This document shows positions 25,036 to 34,557 of a DNA stretch of 43,574 nt, piece by piece. The DNA is taken from NCBI GenBank assembly GCA_031272085.1, contig JAISUN010000029.1:1-43574 (forward strand), read 5' to 3'. The position numbers and the translations under genes are program-made. The notes under the pieces were generated by a model, which searched no databases, had not been told where the DNA came from, and saw only the letters and a program-made list of their open reading frames with translations. Source of the DNA: Dysgonamonadaceae bacterium (GTDB lineage: Bacteria; Bacteroidota; Bacteroidia; Bacteroidales; Azobacteroidaceae). Numbering within the stretch: the first letter of the stretch is position 1; each line of letters opens with the position of its first letter.

Positions 25036-26886
25036 ATGAAAATCCAGTTAAGAAGCCGGGCTTCGACCGCAGGCCGCCGTATGGCAGGAGCCCGCGCCCT
25101 GTGGAAAGCCGCCGGAATGAAACAGGAACAGTTGGGACGGCCGGTAATCGCCATCGTAAACTCGTTCACACAGTTCGTACCCGGCCATACGCACCTGCAC
25201 GAAATAGGGCAGGAAGCGAAACGCGAAATTGAAGCGATGGGCTGTTACGCAGCCGAATTCAACACTATCGCAATCGACGACGGAATAGCGATGGGACACG
25301 ACGGAATGTTATATTCCCTGCCCTCGCGCGACCTCATCGCCGACAGCGTGGAATATATGGTAAATGCTCATCAGGCCGACGCTATGCTCTGCATCAGCAA
25401 CTGCGACAAGATTACTCCGGGAATGCTGATGGCCGCAATGCGCCTCAATATCCCCGCAGTTTTTGTTTCGGGAGGCCCGATGGAAGCCGGGATTTTACAC
25501 TCCTCGGACGAGCGTTTAGACCTCATTGATGCGATGATTCGGAGCGCCGACCCGACGGTTTCCGACGAAAAAGTCCGCGAAATCGAACAAAAAGCCTGCC
25601 CAACTTGCGGCTGCTGTTCGGGAATGTTTACCGCCAACTCGATGAACTGCCTCAACGAGGCTATCGGCCTCGCTTTGCCGGGCAACGGGACGGTGCTTGC
25701 AACCCACAGCCAGCGCAAAATGCTGTTCCGCCGCGCAGCCCGTTTGGTTGTCCTTAACGCCCTGAAATATTACGAAGAAGGCGACGAGAGCGTGCTTCCG
25801 CGTTCGATAGCCACCCGCGCCGCTTTCCTTAATGCAATGCGGCTCGACATCGCGATGGGCGGCTCTACGAATACCGTTCTTCATCTGTTAGCCATCGCCC
25901 GCGAAGCGGGAGTTGATTTCACGATGCAGGATATAGACGAACTTTCGCGGCAAACGCCCTGCCTGTGCAAGGTTTCGCCTTCGACCAACAAATATTACGT
26001 TCAGGATGTGAACCGCGCCGGAGGAGTGCTTGCCATAATGGGCGAACTGCTGAAAGGCGGATTAATAGACGGAACGGTAAAGAGAATTGACGGAATGAGG
26101 CTCGACAAGGCGATAGAAGAATACAGCGTAAAAACGCAAACAGGCGAAGGCGCAAATATCTATTTGTCAGCCCCCTGCGACAAATTCAATTTGGCGTTGG
26201 GTTCGCAAAACAATGTTTACGAAACCTTGGATACCGACCGCGAAAACGGCTGCATACGCGATATTGAACACGCTTACAGCAAGGACGGCGGATTGGCCGT
26301 CTTGAAAGGCAATATCGCGCTCGACGGCTGCGTTGTGAAAACTGCCGGAGTTGACGAAAGCATCCTGAAATTTACAGGCCCGGCGCGGGTTTTTCATTCG
26401 CAGGAAGCGGCCTGCGAGGGCATTCTCGGCGACGCCGAAACCGGACTTGCCCCGAAAGTTCAGGCGGGCGATGTGGTAGTTATCGTTTACGAAGGCCCAA
26501 AAGGCGGCCCCGGAATGCAGGAAATGCTCTACCCCACTTCCTACCTCAAATCGCGTCATCTCGGCAAGGCTTGCGCACTGATAACCGACGGGCGTTTTTC
26601 AGGCGGCACATCGGGACTGTCGATAGGCCACGTTTCGCCGGAAGCCGCATCAGGCGGAGCAATAGGCCTCGTCCGCGACGGCGATATGATAGAGATTGAC
26701 ATCCCCAACCGGAAAATAAACGTCCTTTTGAGCGAAGAGGAATTGCAGCACAGGCGCGAAGCAGAAGAAAAACGCGGCAAAGACGCATTCACTCCCTCAC
26801 GTAACCGCCTTGTTCCCAAATCTTTGCAGGCTTACGCCCACTGGGTAAGTTCGGCCGACAAGGGCGCAGTAAGGATAATTCCCTGA
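25036..26886 (+). CDS. ilvD: Dihydroxy-acid dehydratase
   Basis: A 616-residue enzyme, the same length as E. coli IlvD. It dehydrates dihydroxy acids to 2-keto acids in valine, leucine and isoleucine synthesis. The iron-sulfur cysteines are in [10 protein letters not shown] and [19 protein letters not shown], and [19 protein letters not shown] near the C-terminus is the family signature. The start ATG 25036 gives [10 protein letters not shown], the conserved beginning; an in-frame earlier codon at 25009 falls within the promoter. The gene is first in a branched-chain amino acid locus and has a possible operator directly over its promoter. The MFS gene follows after 2 bases. Confidence 0.96.
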   Translation: MKIQLRSRASTAGRRMAGARALWKAAGMKQEQLGRPVIAIVNSFTQFVPGHTHLHEIGQEAKREIEAMGCYAAEFNTIAIDDGIAMGHDGMLYSLPSRDLIADSVEYMVNAHQADAMLCISNCDKITPGMLMAAMRLNIPAVFVSGGPMEAGILHSSDERLDLIDAMIRSADPTVSDEKVREIEQKACPTCGCCSGMFTANSMNCLNEAIGLALPGNGTVLATHSQRKMLFRRAARLVVLNALKYYEEGDESVLPRSIATRAAFLNAMRLDIAMGGSTNTVLHLLAIAREAGVDFTMQDIDELSRQTPCLCKVSPSTNKYYVQDVNRAGGVLAIMGELLKGGLIDGTVKRIDGMRLDKAIEEYSVKTQTGEGANIYLSAPCDKFNLALGSQNNVYETLDTDRENGCIRDIEHAYSKDGGLAVLKGNIALDGCVVKTAGVDESILKFTGPARVFHSQEAACEGILGDAETGLAPKVQAGDVVVIVYEGPKGGPGMQEMLYPTSYLKSRHLGKACALITDGRFSGGTSGLSIGHVSPEAASGGAIGLVRDGDMIEIDIPNRKINVLLSEEELQHRREAEEKRGKDAFTPSRNRLVPKSLQAYAHWVSSADKGAVRIIP

Positions 26887-26888
26887 TT

Positions 26889-28259
26889 ATGAGGAAGAAT
26901 CGTTATTTAATTCTGTCAGTTCTTTGTTTGGCAGGCGCGATGGTGCCGTTCAGCAGCAGTTCGGTTAATTTAGCGGTAAAAAATATTGCTTCCGAACTGG
27001 CGATGAATGCCGTTGCAATGGCGTGGATAGTTACCGCAATGATGCTGCCGTCGGCTGTTTTGCAGATTCCGCTGGGCAAACTCGGCGACATTTTCGGCCG
27101 GAAAAAAGTGCTGATTATCGGGATTTTCCTGTTTTCCTGCGCATCTTTGGGCTGTTTGCTCGTAAAAACGGGCTTTGCGCTGTTGCTGATGAGGTTTTTG
27201 CAGGGAATGGGAGCCGCCTCGATGTTCAGCGCGACAATGGCAATAATAATGAATATTTTCCCGAAAGAGGAACGTGGAAAAGCAATAGGCATAAATACCG
27301 CAATAGTTTATTTGGCGTTGGCAAGCGGACCGGTTATCGGCGGACTGCTGACGCAGGTTTTCGGATGGCGGAGCATTTTTATCGTAACCGCCTGTATGGG
27401 ATTTTTATCGCTCATCGGGATTTTCATTTTATTGCGAAACGAAGAATGGACGGAAGTTCAGAAAGGAAAATTCGACTATACGGGGACGGCGGTTTATTCC
27501 GTTGCGCTGGTGGGCATTTTGTGGGGATTTTCGCTGCTTCCGGCTGTTGAAGGCATTTTGCTGACAGCGGCAGGACTTATTTCGCTCGCCGGATTTGTGT
27601 TTATCGAGAAAAAACAGGAATCGCCGATGTTCGAGATGAGGATGTTCCTCGCCAACCGCGTGTTCCGGTTTTCGCTTTTCGCCGCGCTGATAAATTATGC
27701 TGCAACATTTGCAATCGGCTTTCTCATAAGCCTTTACCTGCAATATATCAAGGGACTTAATCCGCGGGAAGCGGGCTGGATTTTGCTTGCGCAGCCGGTT
27801 ATGATGATGTTGGTTTCGCCGCTGGCCGGAAAATGGTCTGACAAGGCCGACGCCGGAAAAATTGCAACTCTGGGAATGTCGGTAATAGTAGTCTGCCTGT
27901 CAATTTTAGCCTTCGTTTCGGGCGGAACTCCGCTCTGGATTCTGATTTTGATTTTGCTCGTGCTTGGCTGCGGCTTCGGCCTGTTTTCTTCGCCAAATAC
28001 CAATGTAATAATGAGTTCCGTCGAAAAACGCTACCTCGGAATGGCCTCGGCGACTACCGGCACGATGCGCCAGGTCGGACAGTCGTTAAGTATGGGAATT
28101 ACGATGATGGCCGTTTCGATTTTTGTTGGAAATATCCGCCTGACGCCCGAAGTTTATCCTTCGCTGATGAAATGTTTGCGCGTAACTTTCGCAGTTTTTG
28201 CGGTTTTATGCTGCGCCGGAGTTTATTTTTCGGCCATAAGAAAAGAAAAAAGCGCATAA
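26889..28259 (+). CDS. MFS transporter, DHA2-like, in the ilv locus
   Basis: A 456-residue membrane protein with about 14 predicted helices, in the style of the drug:H+ antiporter DHA2 group. Motif A is present as GKLGDIFGRKK (about residues 59-69), and the motif C-like stretch ALASGPVIGGLL is in helix 5. It begins 2 bases after ilvD and precedes ilvB, so it is in the same transcript, yet transporters are not usual in ilv operons. A role in exporting branched-chain keto acids or amino acids, or toxic analogues, is possible but only inferred. Substrate is otherwise unknown. Confidence 0.88.
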   Translation: MRKNRYLILSVLCLAGAMVPFSSSSVNLAVKNIASELAMNAVAMAWIVTAMMLPSAVLQIPLGKLGDIFGRKKVLIIGIFLFSCASLGCLLVKTGFALLLMRFLQGMGAASMFSATMAIIMNIFPKEERGKAIGINTAIVYLALASGPVIGGLLTQVFGWRSIFIVTACMGFLSLIGIFILLRNEEWTEVQKGKFDYTGTAVYSVALVGILWGFSLLPAVEGILLTAAGLISLAGFVFIEKKQESPMFEMRMFLANRVFRFSLFAALINYAATFAIGFLISLYLQYIKGLNPREAGWILLAQPVMMMLVSPLAGKWSDKADAGKIATLGMSVIVVCLSILAFVSGGTPLWILILILLVLGCGFGLFSSPNTNVIMSSVEKRYLGMASATTGTMRQVGQSLSMGITMMAVSIFVGNIRLTPEVYPSLMKCLRVTFAVFAVLCCAGVYFSAIRKEKSA

Positions 28260-28285
28260 ATTATCGAAGATAAAGCGATTTTTTG

Positions 28286-28293
28286 TACTTTTG
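28286..28293 (+). promoter_or_regulatory. Possible internal -7 box before ilvB
   Basis: TACTTTTG matches TAnnTTTG 24 bases upstream of the ilvB start codon, within the 57-base gap after the MFS gene. No -33 TTTG is seen. Confidence 0.4.
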
Positions 28294-28316
28294 CGCTTTC
28301 TTAACGACAAAAAAGT

Positions 28317-30011
28317 ATGAACGCAAAAACATTATCAGGCAGTCAGGCCTTATTGGAATCCCTTATAAACGAAGGAGTTGATACCATTTTCGGCTATCCG
28401 GGAGGGCAAGCGATTCCGATTTACGACGCTCTTTACGACTATCACGACCGCCTGAATCATATTCTCGTCCGCCACGAGCAGGGCGCAACTCACGCCGCCG
28501 AAGGATACGCCCGCGTTTCGGGCAAGGTTGGCGTTACGCTTGTAACTTCCGGCCCCGGCGTGGCGAACACGATTACCGGAATTGCCGACGCAATGATGGA
28601 CAGCACGCCCATTGTGGTTATCGCCGGACAAGTGCCTGCAAACCTGCTCGGCACCGACGCTTTTCAGGAAATGGACGTTATCGGAGTTACCCAGCCTATC
28701 ACCAAATGGGCTTATCAGGTGCGCAATGCCGACGAAATGGCATGGGCCGTCGCCCGCGCTTTTTATATTGCTCGTACAGGCCGCCCCGGCCCCGTAGTCC
28801 TCGATATTGCAAAAAATGCGCAAGTGGCTAAAACAGAATACAAACCGGTAAAAATCGACCATATCCGCTCATATATTCCCGTTCCGGAAATGAATCCCGA
28901 AAAAATTGCCGAAGCAGCCCAACTGATTAATCAGGCTAAAAAGCCGTTTGCTGTTGTAGGTCAGGGAGTTATACTCGGAAATGCCGAAACCGAACTGCTC
29001 GATTTCCTGCGGAAAGCCGATATTCCGGCCGCTTCCACAATGCTCGGCCTCTCGGCGCTGCCTTCGGACGAACCGCTGAATACGGGAATGTTGGGAATGC
29101 ACGGAAATGCGGCTCCCAACCTGAAAACCAACGAGTGCGACGTGCTGATTGCCATCGGGATGCGCTTCGACGACCGCGTTACCGGCGACCTCGAAACTTA
29201 CGCACGACAGGCAAAAATCATTCATTTAGACATCGACCCCGCCGAAATAAATAAAAACGTGAAGGCCGACGTTCCCGTTATGGGCGACGTGAAACAGACG
29301 CTTCCCGCAATTACCGCTCTGTTGAACAAAAACTCACATTCGGCTTGGATAAACGAGTTTCGCGAAATTTACAAACGCGAAAAGGAAACGATTATCGACC
29401 GCGAACTGCATCCCGAAAAAGACGAAATAACTATGGGCGAAGTGGTCAATCGGGTATCGGAAGCCACCGGACACAAGGCCGTTCTCGTAACCGACGTAGG
29501 CCAGAATCAGATGCTCGGAGTGCGCTATTTCCGTTACAGCCGAACCCGCAGCGTGATAACTTCGGGCGGCGCAGGAACTATGGGATACGGACTTCCGGCC
29601 GCAATAGGAGCCAAATTCGGCGCTCCCGACCGCATCGTTTGCCTGTTTACCGGCGACGGCGGCCTGCAAATGACCGTTCAGGAATTTGGAACTATTATGC
29701 AATCCTCTGTCGATGTGAAGATGATTTTGCTCAACAACGATTTTCTCGGAATGGTGCGCCAGTGGCAGGAATTGTTCTGGAAAGAGCGCTATTCGGAAAC
29801 CGTGATGCAAAACCCCGATTTCGTGAAAATAGCCGAGGCCTACAAAATCCCCGGTCGCCGCGTAAGCCGCCGCGAGGAACTCGACGAAGCAATTTCCGAG
29901 ATGCTTTCTACGAAAGGAGCGTATCTTTTGGAGGTAAAAGTCGAGCAGAAAGGCAAGGTCTTACCGATGGTTCCGGCCGGCGACTGCGTTACCCACATCA
30001 TCTGGAAATAG
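28317..30011 (+). CDS. ilvB: Acetolactate synthase large subunit
   Basis: A 564-residue thiamine-diphosphate enzyme that joins pyruvate with pyruvate or 2-ketobutyrate as the first common step of branched-chain synthesis. The N-terminal domain begins at once (GSQALLESLINEGVDTIFGYPGG), with Glu in RHEQGATHAAEGYAR for cofactor activation. The ThDP motif GDGGLQMTVQE, ending in NNDFLGMVRQWQ, lies at about residues 442-485. FAD is probably bound in the middle domain. The regulatory subunit ilvN is not adjacent: two secreted-protein genes lie between. A hairpin follows the stop codon. Confidence 0.95.
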   Translation: MNAKTLSGSQALLESLINEGVDTIFGYPGGQAIPIYDALYDYHDRLNHILVRHEQGATHAAEGYARVSGKVGVTLVTSGPGVANTITGIADAMMDSTPIVVIAGQVPANLLGTDAFQEMDVIGVTQPITKWAYQVRNADEMAWAVARAFYIARTGRPGPVVLDIAKNAQVAKTEYKPVKIDHIRSYIPVPEMNPEKIAEAAQLINQAKKPFAVVGQGVILGNAETELLDFLRKADIPAASTMLGLSALPSDEPLNTGMLGMHGNAAPNLKTNECDVLIAIGMRFDDRVTGDLETYARQAKIIHLDIDPAEINKNVKADVPVMGDVKQTLPAITALLNKNSHSAWINEFREIYKREKETIIDRELHPEKDEITMGEVVNRVSEATGHKAVLVTDVGQNQMLGVRYFRYSRTRSVITSGGAGTMGYGLPAAIGAKFGAPDRIVCLFTGDGGLQMTVQEFGTIMQSSVDVKMILLNNDFLGMVRQWQELFWKERYSETVMQNPDFVKIAEAYKIPGRRVSRREELDEAISEMLSTKGAYLLEVKVEQKGKVLPMVPAGDCVTHIIWK

Positions 30012-30019
30012 CCTGAAAT

Positions 30020-30046
30020 AGCCCGTTTCAAGAGTTTTTTCGGGCT
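30020..30046 (+). terminator. Possible hairpin terminator after ilvB
   Basis: AGCCCG (30020-30025) pairs with CGGGCT (30041-30046) with a 15-base U-rich loop. It lacks a U-run after the stem, so it is a weak terminator candidate. The 30012-30152 gap holds no other clear signal apart from a 7-bp stem (AAGCCGC with GCGGTTT). Confidence 0.3.
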
Positions 30047-30152
30047 GAAATGTTAAAAATGATGAATTTTCGAGAAAAAAGCCGCAAAATCCAAAACCTT
30101 TTAGGCGGTTTATGTGTTATAGTAACAGAGAACAAGAAAACTCATCATCATT

Positions 30153-31667
30153 ATGAAAAAAACGTATTTTACCCTTTGGCCGCTCTTTGCCCTTTGCGCA
30201 CTGCCGGCGGCCGCCCAGGTCAATATCGGCGCAAGGGTTCAGCCCGCAAACGGCGCGATTCTCGACCTGAACAGCAATCAAACGGCTGAGGCCGTCCGCG
30301 GAGGATTAGTTTTATCGAACGTCGCATTGCGCGATACGGCGAGCATTCCCGATACGCCCGGCCCCTTCGGACAGGTAAAGGACAGGAAAAACAACAGCGA
30401 ACTTGCCGGAACCCTCGTTTACAACACCACCGACAGCCCCTGCGACGGCCTCGTTCCGGGAGTTTATATCTGGGACGGCTCGCGGTGGCGGAAAGCAGGA
30501 AACGAGGACATAAAATGTCCCGCAACGCCTGACGACAGCGGAAATTACGCTCTGAAAGGCAAATCCTGCTACGACGCCAATCAAACCGAGGACTGCGGAG
30601 CAAGAGATTCCCGACCGGCCGACTTCGACATCTCACGCACCTACGTTTATGAATTTGAACGCGCCGATGTTTTGTATTACAGCAACCTTACATTCAGCGT
30701 TTTCGACCCCGACGGACTTATCGAAAGCACGCAACAGATGCAAAACTACTTTGTCATCACCTTTGTGCCGAACATAAATCAAATTGTGAAAGGCAAAAAA
30801 GGACAGGATGCGCTGAAACTCGTTATCACAGCCCGTTACACCGATTATATGGGATATATGAAAACGGTCAGCATGAACGTAAAAATTCAGGATTGCGCCT
30901 GCGGATGCTCTGTAAGAGCAAAAAATGTTAAGGGCGGATGGCTTACTTTTATGTGCTACAACCTCGGCGTGTCAGACTACGGAAAGTCGCTCACTGTCCA
31001 GCAGCAAATCGATTTCAGTGGTAAAAATTTGCTTGGCGAGGTAATTTACGGCGGCCTCTGGCAATGGGGGCGGCGCACAGACGGCCACGAAAACCGGATG
31101 CCTTCCAAAGCAGACGGGCCGTACAGCGGGCCTTTCGACTACAACAAGCAAATCCCGCCTTTTGCTGCGCCATTTTACGGGAGTTATGTTGTTGCAGCGC
31201 AAGCGCCCTTCGACTGGCGCGTTCCTCAGACCGACAATTTGTGGGACGGCACCACGCCCACGAGCGACCCATGCCCCGACGGATGGAGGGTAGCAGAAAT
31301 CAGCGATTTCATAAATATTTTCGATGGCAACGGGGTAGATGTCAAAGGCAATAATACTTTGTTCGTTTTTTCATACGGAAACAAATGGACGTTCGTTAAT
31401 GGCGGAGGTTCAGACGGTCCCAAGGCCTCGGGATGGAAAATATCGCCCAACAACGGAGCCACCTATACCCTGTTTTTGCCTATGGCCGGTTACAGAACAT
31501 ATCAGGGAGGACTTAGCAGCGAAGGAAACGCCGGAGGATACTGGACAAGAAGTTTCAAGTTAGGCGTGAATCCATACTATTTTCATTTCACGCGCGTAGG
31601 AAATTTTTTCTTCAACGACACCCAAAACCGCTCTGCCGCTTACAGCGTGCGTTGCGTTTCGGAATAA
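30153..31667 (+). CDS. Secreted protein with a C-terminal FISUMP-like domain
   Basis: A 504-residue protein with a signal peptide (about 1-22). Residues about 23-115 form a domain that begins VNIGARVQPANGAILDLNSN and continues GGLVLSNVALR, ending in YIWDGSRWRKAG. Residues about 130-255 are beta-rich with several cysteines (KIQDCACGCSVRAK). The C-terminal part from about 260 resembles the Fibrobacter succinogenes major paralogous domain: MCYNLGV, a WQWGRRTDGHE segment, DPCPDGWRVAEISDF, and a final YSVRCVSE. Such proteins are probably exposed at the surface; the role is unknown. Its N-terminal domain recurs in the next gene. The pair interrupts the ilv locus. Confidence 0.82.
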   Translation: MKKTYFTLWPLFALCALPAAAQVNIGARVQPANGAILDLNSNQTAEAVRGGLVLSNVALRDTASIPDTPGPFGQVKDRKNNSELAGTLVYNTTDSPCDGLVPGVYIWDGSRWRKAGNEDIKCPATPDDSGNYALKGKSCYDANQTEDCGARDSRPADFDISRTYVYEFERADVLYYSNLTFSVFDPDGLIESTQQMQNYFVITFVPNINQIVKGKKGQDALKLVITARYTDYMGYMKTVSMNVKIQDCACGCSVRAKNVKGGWLTFMCYNLGVSDYGKSLTVQQQIDFSGKNLLGEVIYGGLWQWGRRTDGHENRMPSKADGPYSGPFDYNKQIPPFAAPFYGSYVVAAQAPFDWRVPQTDNLWDGTTPTSDPCPDGWRVAEISDFINIFDGNGVDVKGNNTLFVFSYGNKWTFVNGGGSDGPKASGWKISPNNGATYTLFLPMAGYRTYQGGLSSEGNAGGYWTRSFKLGVNPYYFHFTRVGNFFFNDTQNRSAAYSVRCVSE

Positions 31668-31699
31668 TTCACATTTAATAACCTTTTAAATAAACAGTT

Positions 31700-32065
31700 A
31701 TGAATAGATTTCATTTTTTAATTTTAGTATTTTCTATTTTTTGCTCCGCAAATTTGACGGGACAAGTGAAAATAGGCGTCGATTCCGTGCCGCGAAAAGG
31801 CGCGATTCTCGACCTCAATTCTTCCGTCAAAGGCGGATTAGTGCTGTCGAACGTGTATATCAGCGACGAAAACCTGATTCCTTCGGGAAATCCGAAGATT
31901 TTTCCGGGGATAACAGCGGCCAACAACTCCCACAATCCCGAATTTAGGGGCGCAATAGTCTTTAACACGAATCCTAACCTGCCCGAAGGCGTCGGAATTT
32001 ACGTCTGGACAGGCGATAAATGGGAGGCTGTCGGCTTCGCTCGACTAAAAAACAATACTCCTTGA
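31700..32065 (+). CDS. Small secreted protein related to its upstream neighbour
   Basis: A 121-residue protein: a signal peptide (about residues 1-21) and a single domain of about 95 residues that aligns with residues 23-115 of the upstream protein. Both have VxIGxxxxxxxGAILDLNS, then GGLVLSNV, and a closing YVWTGDKWEAVG (YIWDGSRWRKAG above). At DNA level the 17-base block around GAILDL is identical (30252-30268 and 31799-31815), suggesting duplication. The FISUMP-like region is absent, so this may be a stand-alone version of the module or a truncated copy; the reading frame is intact. The function is unknown. Its end lies just before the ilvN promoter. Confidence 0.78.
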   Translation: MNRFHFLILVFSIFCSANLTGQVKIGVDSVPRKGAILDLNSSVKGGLVLSNVYISDENLIPSGNPKIFPGITAANNSHNPEFRGAIVFNTNPNLPEGVGIYVWTGDKWEAVGFARLKNNTP

Positions 32066-32074
32066 CGTTTTTAT

Positions 32075-32105
32075 TTTGCAGTATTCAGGAAAAATCGTAA
32101 CTTTG
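32075..32105 (+). promoter_or_regulatory. Promoter of ilvN
   Basis: TTTG at 32075-32078, a 19-base spacer, and TAACTTTG at 32098-32105: a full consensus promoter. The ilvN start codon is 21 bases downstream of the -7 box. It allows ilvN and the genes behind it to be transcribed apart from ilvD and ilvB. Confidence 0.75.
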
Positions 32106-32125
32106 CGCGGTCAAAAAGTAAAGAG

Positions 32126-32704
32126 ATGGAACAAAAAACTCTATATACAGTTACGATTTTTTCTGAAAACACTGTCGGTCTGCTCAATCAGGTAACGATT
32201 ATCTTTACCCGCCGCGGACTGAATATCGAAACGCTGTCGGTGTCGCCGTCAGCTCTGGAAGGTATTCACAAGTTTACGATTACCGTTTTTGCCGACCGCG
32301 ACACCATGGTCAAGGTCGTTAAGCAAATCGACAAGCGGGTGGATATAATAAAGGCATATTTCAATACCGACGAAGACCTTGTGTATCAGGAAATTGCGCT
32401 CTACAAAATTTCAACTCCCAAGTTGATGGAACTCGGCTCGATAGAAGACCTCGTGCGACGCTATAATGTCCGTATCCTCGATATGACGCCCGACTGGACG
32501 GCTATCGAAAAAACCGGACATCACGCCGAAACGCAGGCTCTTTTCGAGGAACTGAAAAAACTGACCGCCTACGACGGCGGCGCACGCAACGGGGTTTTGC
32601 AATTCATCCGCTCCGGGCGAATCGCCATTACCAAGTCGAAAGTTGAGCGTTTGAGCGATATGCTGGCTGCAATGGAGGAAAAAATTAACCGGAAAAATTC
32701 TTAA
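32126..32704 (+). CDS. ilvN: Acetolactate synthase small (regulatory) subunit
   Basis: A 192-residue protein. The N-terminal ACT domain (about residues 4-76: YTVTIFSENTVGLLNQVTII) binds valine or a related amino acid for feedback inhibition. The C-terminal half is the conserved ALS_ss_C domain. It pairs with the large subunit encoded by ilvB, which lies over 2 kb upstream. The ACT region contains the conserved glycine-Leu-Leu turn. The thioesterase gene follows after 3 bases, so the two should be coupled. Confidence 0.94.
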   Translation: MEQKTLYTVTIFSENTVGLLNQVTIIFTRRGLNIETLSVSPSALEGIHKFTITVFADRDTMVKVVKQIDKRVDIIKAYFNTDEDLVYQEIALYKISTPKLMELGSIEDLVRRYNVRILDMTPDWTAIEKTGHHAETQALFEELKKLTAYDGGARNGVLQFIRSGRIAITKSKVERLSDMLAAMEEKINRKNS

Positions 32705-32707
32705 ATT

Positions 32708-33454
32708 ATGCTCCCGAAAATAGGCTCATTTCCTTTTCACGTAGAATCTTACGTTTGCGACTTTACCGGACGGGCGACGCTGCCTGTGATGTCGAGTTTC
32801 ATCCTCGACGCGGCCAGCATTCACGCCCAGCAGCGCGGTTTCGGATTTGAAGAAATCTCAAAGGACAATGTCGCGTGGGTGCTTTCGCGGCTTTCGATTG
32901 AGATATACCAGTATCCCGTTTCAAATCAGAGCATTCGCGTGGAAACGTGGATAGAAAATGTCGGGCGTTTCTTTACCCAGCGCTGTTTCCGCTTCGTTGA
33001 CGAAGAAGAAAAAACGCTCGGCTACGCTTTAAGCATCTGGGCGGCGATTGACATTGCCACCCGCCGGCCGGTCGATATTCCCTCGTGGCGGCCTGATTTG
33101 CTGCCTTTTGTAGCCGAAGACCGCGAATGTCCGATTAAAAAAATGGAAAAAATCCATTCCGTCGAAGGCGTGGAGCCGGTTATGGGCTATACGGTGCGGT
33201 ACAGCGACATCGACATAAACCGGCACATGAACAGTATGAAATACATCGAACACGTTGTCAATGTCTTTGATTTACAGAAATTTAAGGAAAACATTATCAG
33301 CAAATTTGAAATAGTTTACCTGCAAGAAGGCGCTTTCGGCGAAAAACTGAAACTTTACCGTAGCGATATTTCTGAAAATGAGGTAGTTATCGACACCAAA
33401 CGCGGCGAAGAATCGGTTTGCAGAAGCCGGATTCAGTGGAAAGCAGTAGATTGA
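32708..33454 (+). CDS. Acyl-ACP thioesterase between ilvN and ilvC
   Basis: A 248-residue double-hotdog enzyme of the acyl-ACP thioesterase family (PF01643). The second hotdog carries the motif SDIDINRHMNSMKYIE, in which the Asp-x-Asn-x-His and neighbouring Asn are the catalytic group in the plant and bacterial enzymes. It releases fatty acids from acyl carrier protein. From memory, Bacteroidetes often place this gene between ilvN and ilvC, which suggests a link between branched-chain keto acids and branched fatty-acid synthesis; this has not been checked here. It begins 3 bases after ilvN. Confidence 0.9.
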   Translation: MLPKIGSFPFHVESYVCDFTGRATLPVMSSFILDAASIHAQQRGFGFEEISKDNVAWVLSRLSIEIYQYPVSNQSIRVETWIENVGRFFTQRCFRFVDEEEKTLGYALSIWAAIDIATRRPVDIPSWRPDLLPFVAEDRECPIKKMEKIHSVEGVEPVMGYTVRYSDIDINRHMNSMKYIEHVVNVFDLQKFKENIISKFEIVYLQEGAFGEKLKLYRSDISENEVVIDTKRGEESVCRSRIQWKAVD

Positions 33455-33465
33455 AGAATTTTTTG

Positions 33466-33473
33466 TAAATTTG
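33466..33473 (+). promoter_or_regulatory. Possible -7 box of ilvC
   Basis: TAAATTTG matches TAnnTTTG, 26 bases upstream of the ilvC start codon. There is no clear -33 box. Confidence 0.4.
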
Positions 33474-33499
33474 CATAATCATATAAAAAAAACAAAAAT

Positions 33500-34546
33500 A
33501 TGGCAGTAATTAATTTTGGCGGCGTTGACGAACAAGTCGTAACCCGCGAAGAATTTCCATTAGAAAAGGCGAGAGAGTTCCTGAAAAACGAAACCATCGC
33601 AATTATCGGCTACGGCGTGCAAGGCCCCGGCCAATCGCTCAATCTGCGCGACAACGGTTTTAACGTGATAGTCGGCCAGCGCAGCGGCGGCAAAACTTGG
33701 AACAAGGCCGTTTCCGACGGCTGGACGCCGGGCGAAACGCTCTTCGAAATCGAAGAGGCTGTAAAACGCGCAACCATCGTCCAGTACCTGCTTTCCGATG
33801 CTGCCCAGATTGAAGTTTGGCCCCGCATCAAACCCTATCTCACAGCGGGAAAAGCGCTCTATTTTTCGCACGGCTTCGGCATAACTTTCAAAGAAAGAAC
33901 GGGCATCATCCCGCCTGCCGACGTCGATGTTATTATGGTTGCACCCAAAGGTTCGGGAACATCGCTCCGCCGTATGTTTCTCGAAGGCCGCGGCCTCAAT
34001 TCGAGTTTCGCAGTCTATCAGGACGCTACCGGAAAAGCCCGCGAACGCGCTATTTCGCTCGGAATAGGCGTAGGTTCGGGTTATCTGTTTGAAACCGATT
34101 TCAAACGCGAAGTCTATTCCGACCTGACCGGCGAGCGCGGCACGCTGATGGGCGCCATTCAAGGCCTCTTGCTCGCTCAATATGAGGTGCTTCGCGAAAA
34201 CGGACACAGCCCTTCGGAGGCCTTCAACGAAACGGTCGAAGAACTCACGCAGTCGCTGATGCCGCTTTTCTCCGAAAAAGGAATGGACTGGATGTATGCC
34301 AACTGCTCAACCACCGCTCAACGCGGCGCTTTGGACTGGATGACGCCTTTCCACGACGCTACAAAGCCGGTTTTTGAAAAACTCTACAAAGAAGTAGCAA
34401 GCGGCAACGAAGCCCAACGTTCGATAGATTCCAACTCAAAAGCGGACTACCGCGAAGGATTGGAAAAAGAACTGAAAGCCCTCCGCGAAAGCGAAATGTG
34501 GCAAACCGGAGCCGTCGTACGTAAACTGCGCCCGGAAAACAACTGA
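33500..34546 (+). CDS. ilvC: Ketol-acid reductoisomerase
   Basis: A 348-residue enzyme of the short form. It isomerises and reduces acetolactate or acetohydroxybutyrate with NAD(P)H. The Rossmann motif is GYGVQGPGQSLNL (about residues 38-50) followed by GQRSGGKTWNKAVSDGW, the loop that decides cofactor preference. MVAPKGSGTSLRR, then the ETDFKREVYSDLTGERGTL segment, supplies metal-binding Asp and Glu residues in the C-terminal knotted domain. It is the last gene of the ilv locus and is convergent with the lipoprotein gene, with only 11 bases between them. Confidence 0.95.
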   Translation: MAVINFGGVDEQVVTREEFPLEKAREFLKNETIAIIGYGVQGPGQSLNLRDNGFNVIVGQRSGGKTWNKAVSDGWTPGETLFEIEEAVKRATIVQYLLSDAAQIEVWPRIKPYLTAGKALYFSHGFGITFKERTGIIPPADVDVIMVAPKGSGTSLRRMFLEGRGLNSSFAVYQDATGKARERAISLGIGVGSGYLFETDFKREVYSDLTGERGTLMGAIQGLLLAQYEVLRENGHSPSEAFNETVEELTQSLMPLFSEKGMDWMYANCSTTAQRGALDWMTPFHDATKPVFEKLYKEVASGNEAQRSIDSNSKADYREGLEKELKALRESEMWQTGAVVRKLRPENN

Positions 34547-34557
34547 TTTTCAGGCGA

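Noticed and set aside
30020-30046. Stable Rho-independent terminator after ilvB
   Set aside because: The 6-bp stem lacks a T-run after it; it is kept only as a weak candidate feature.
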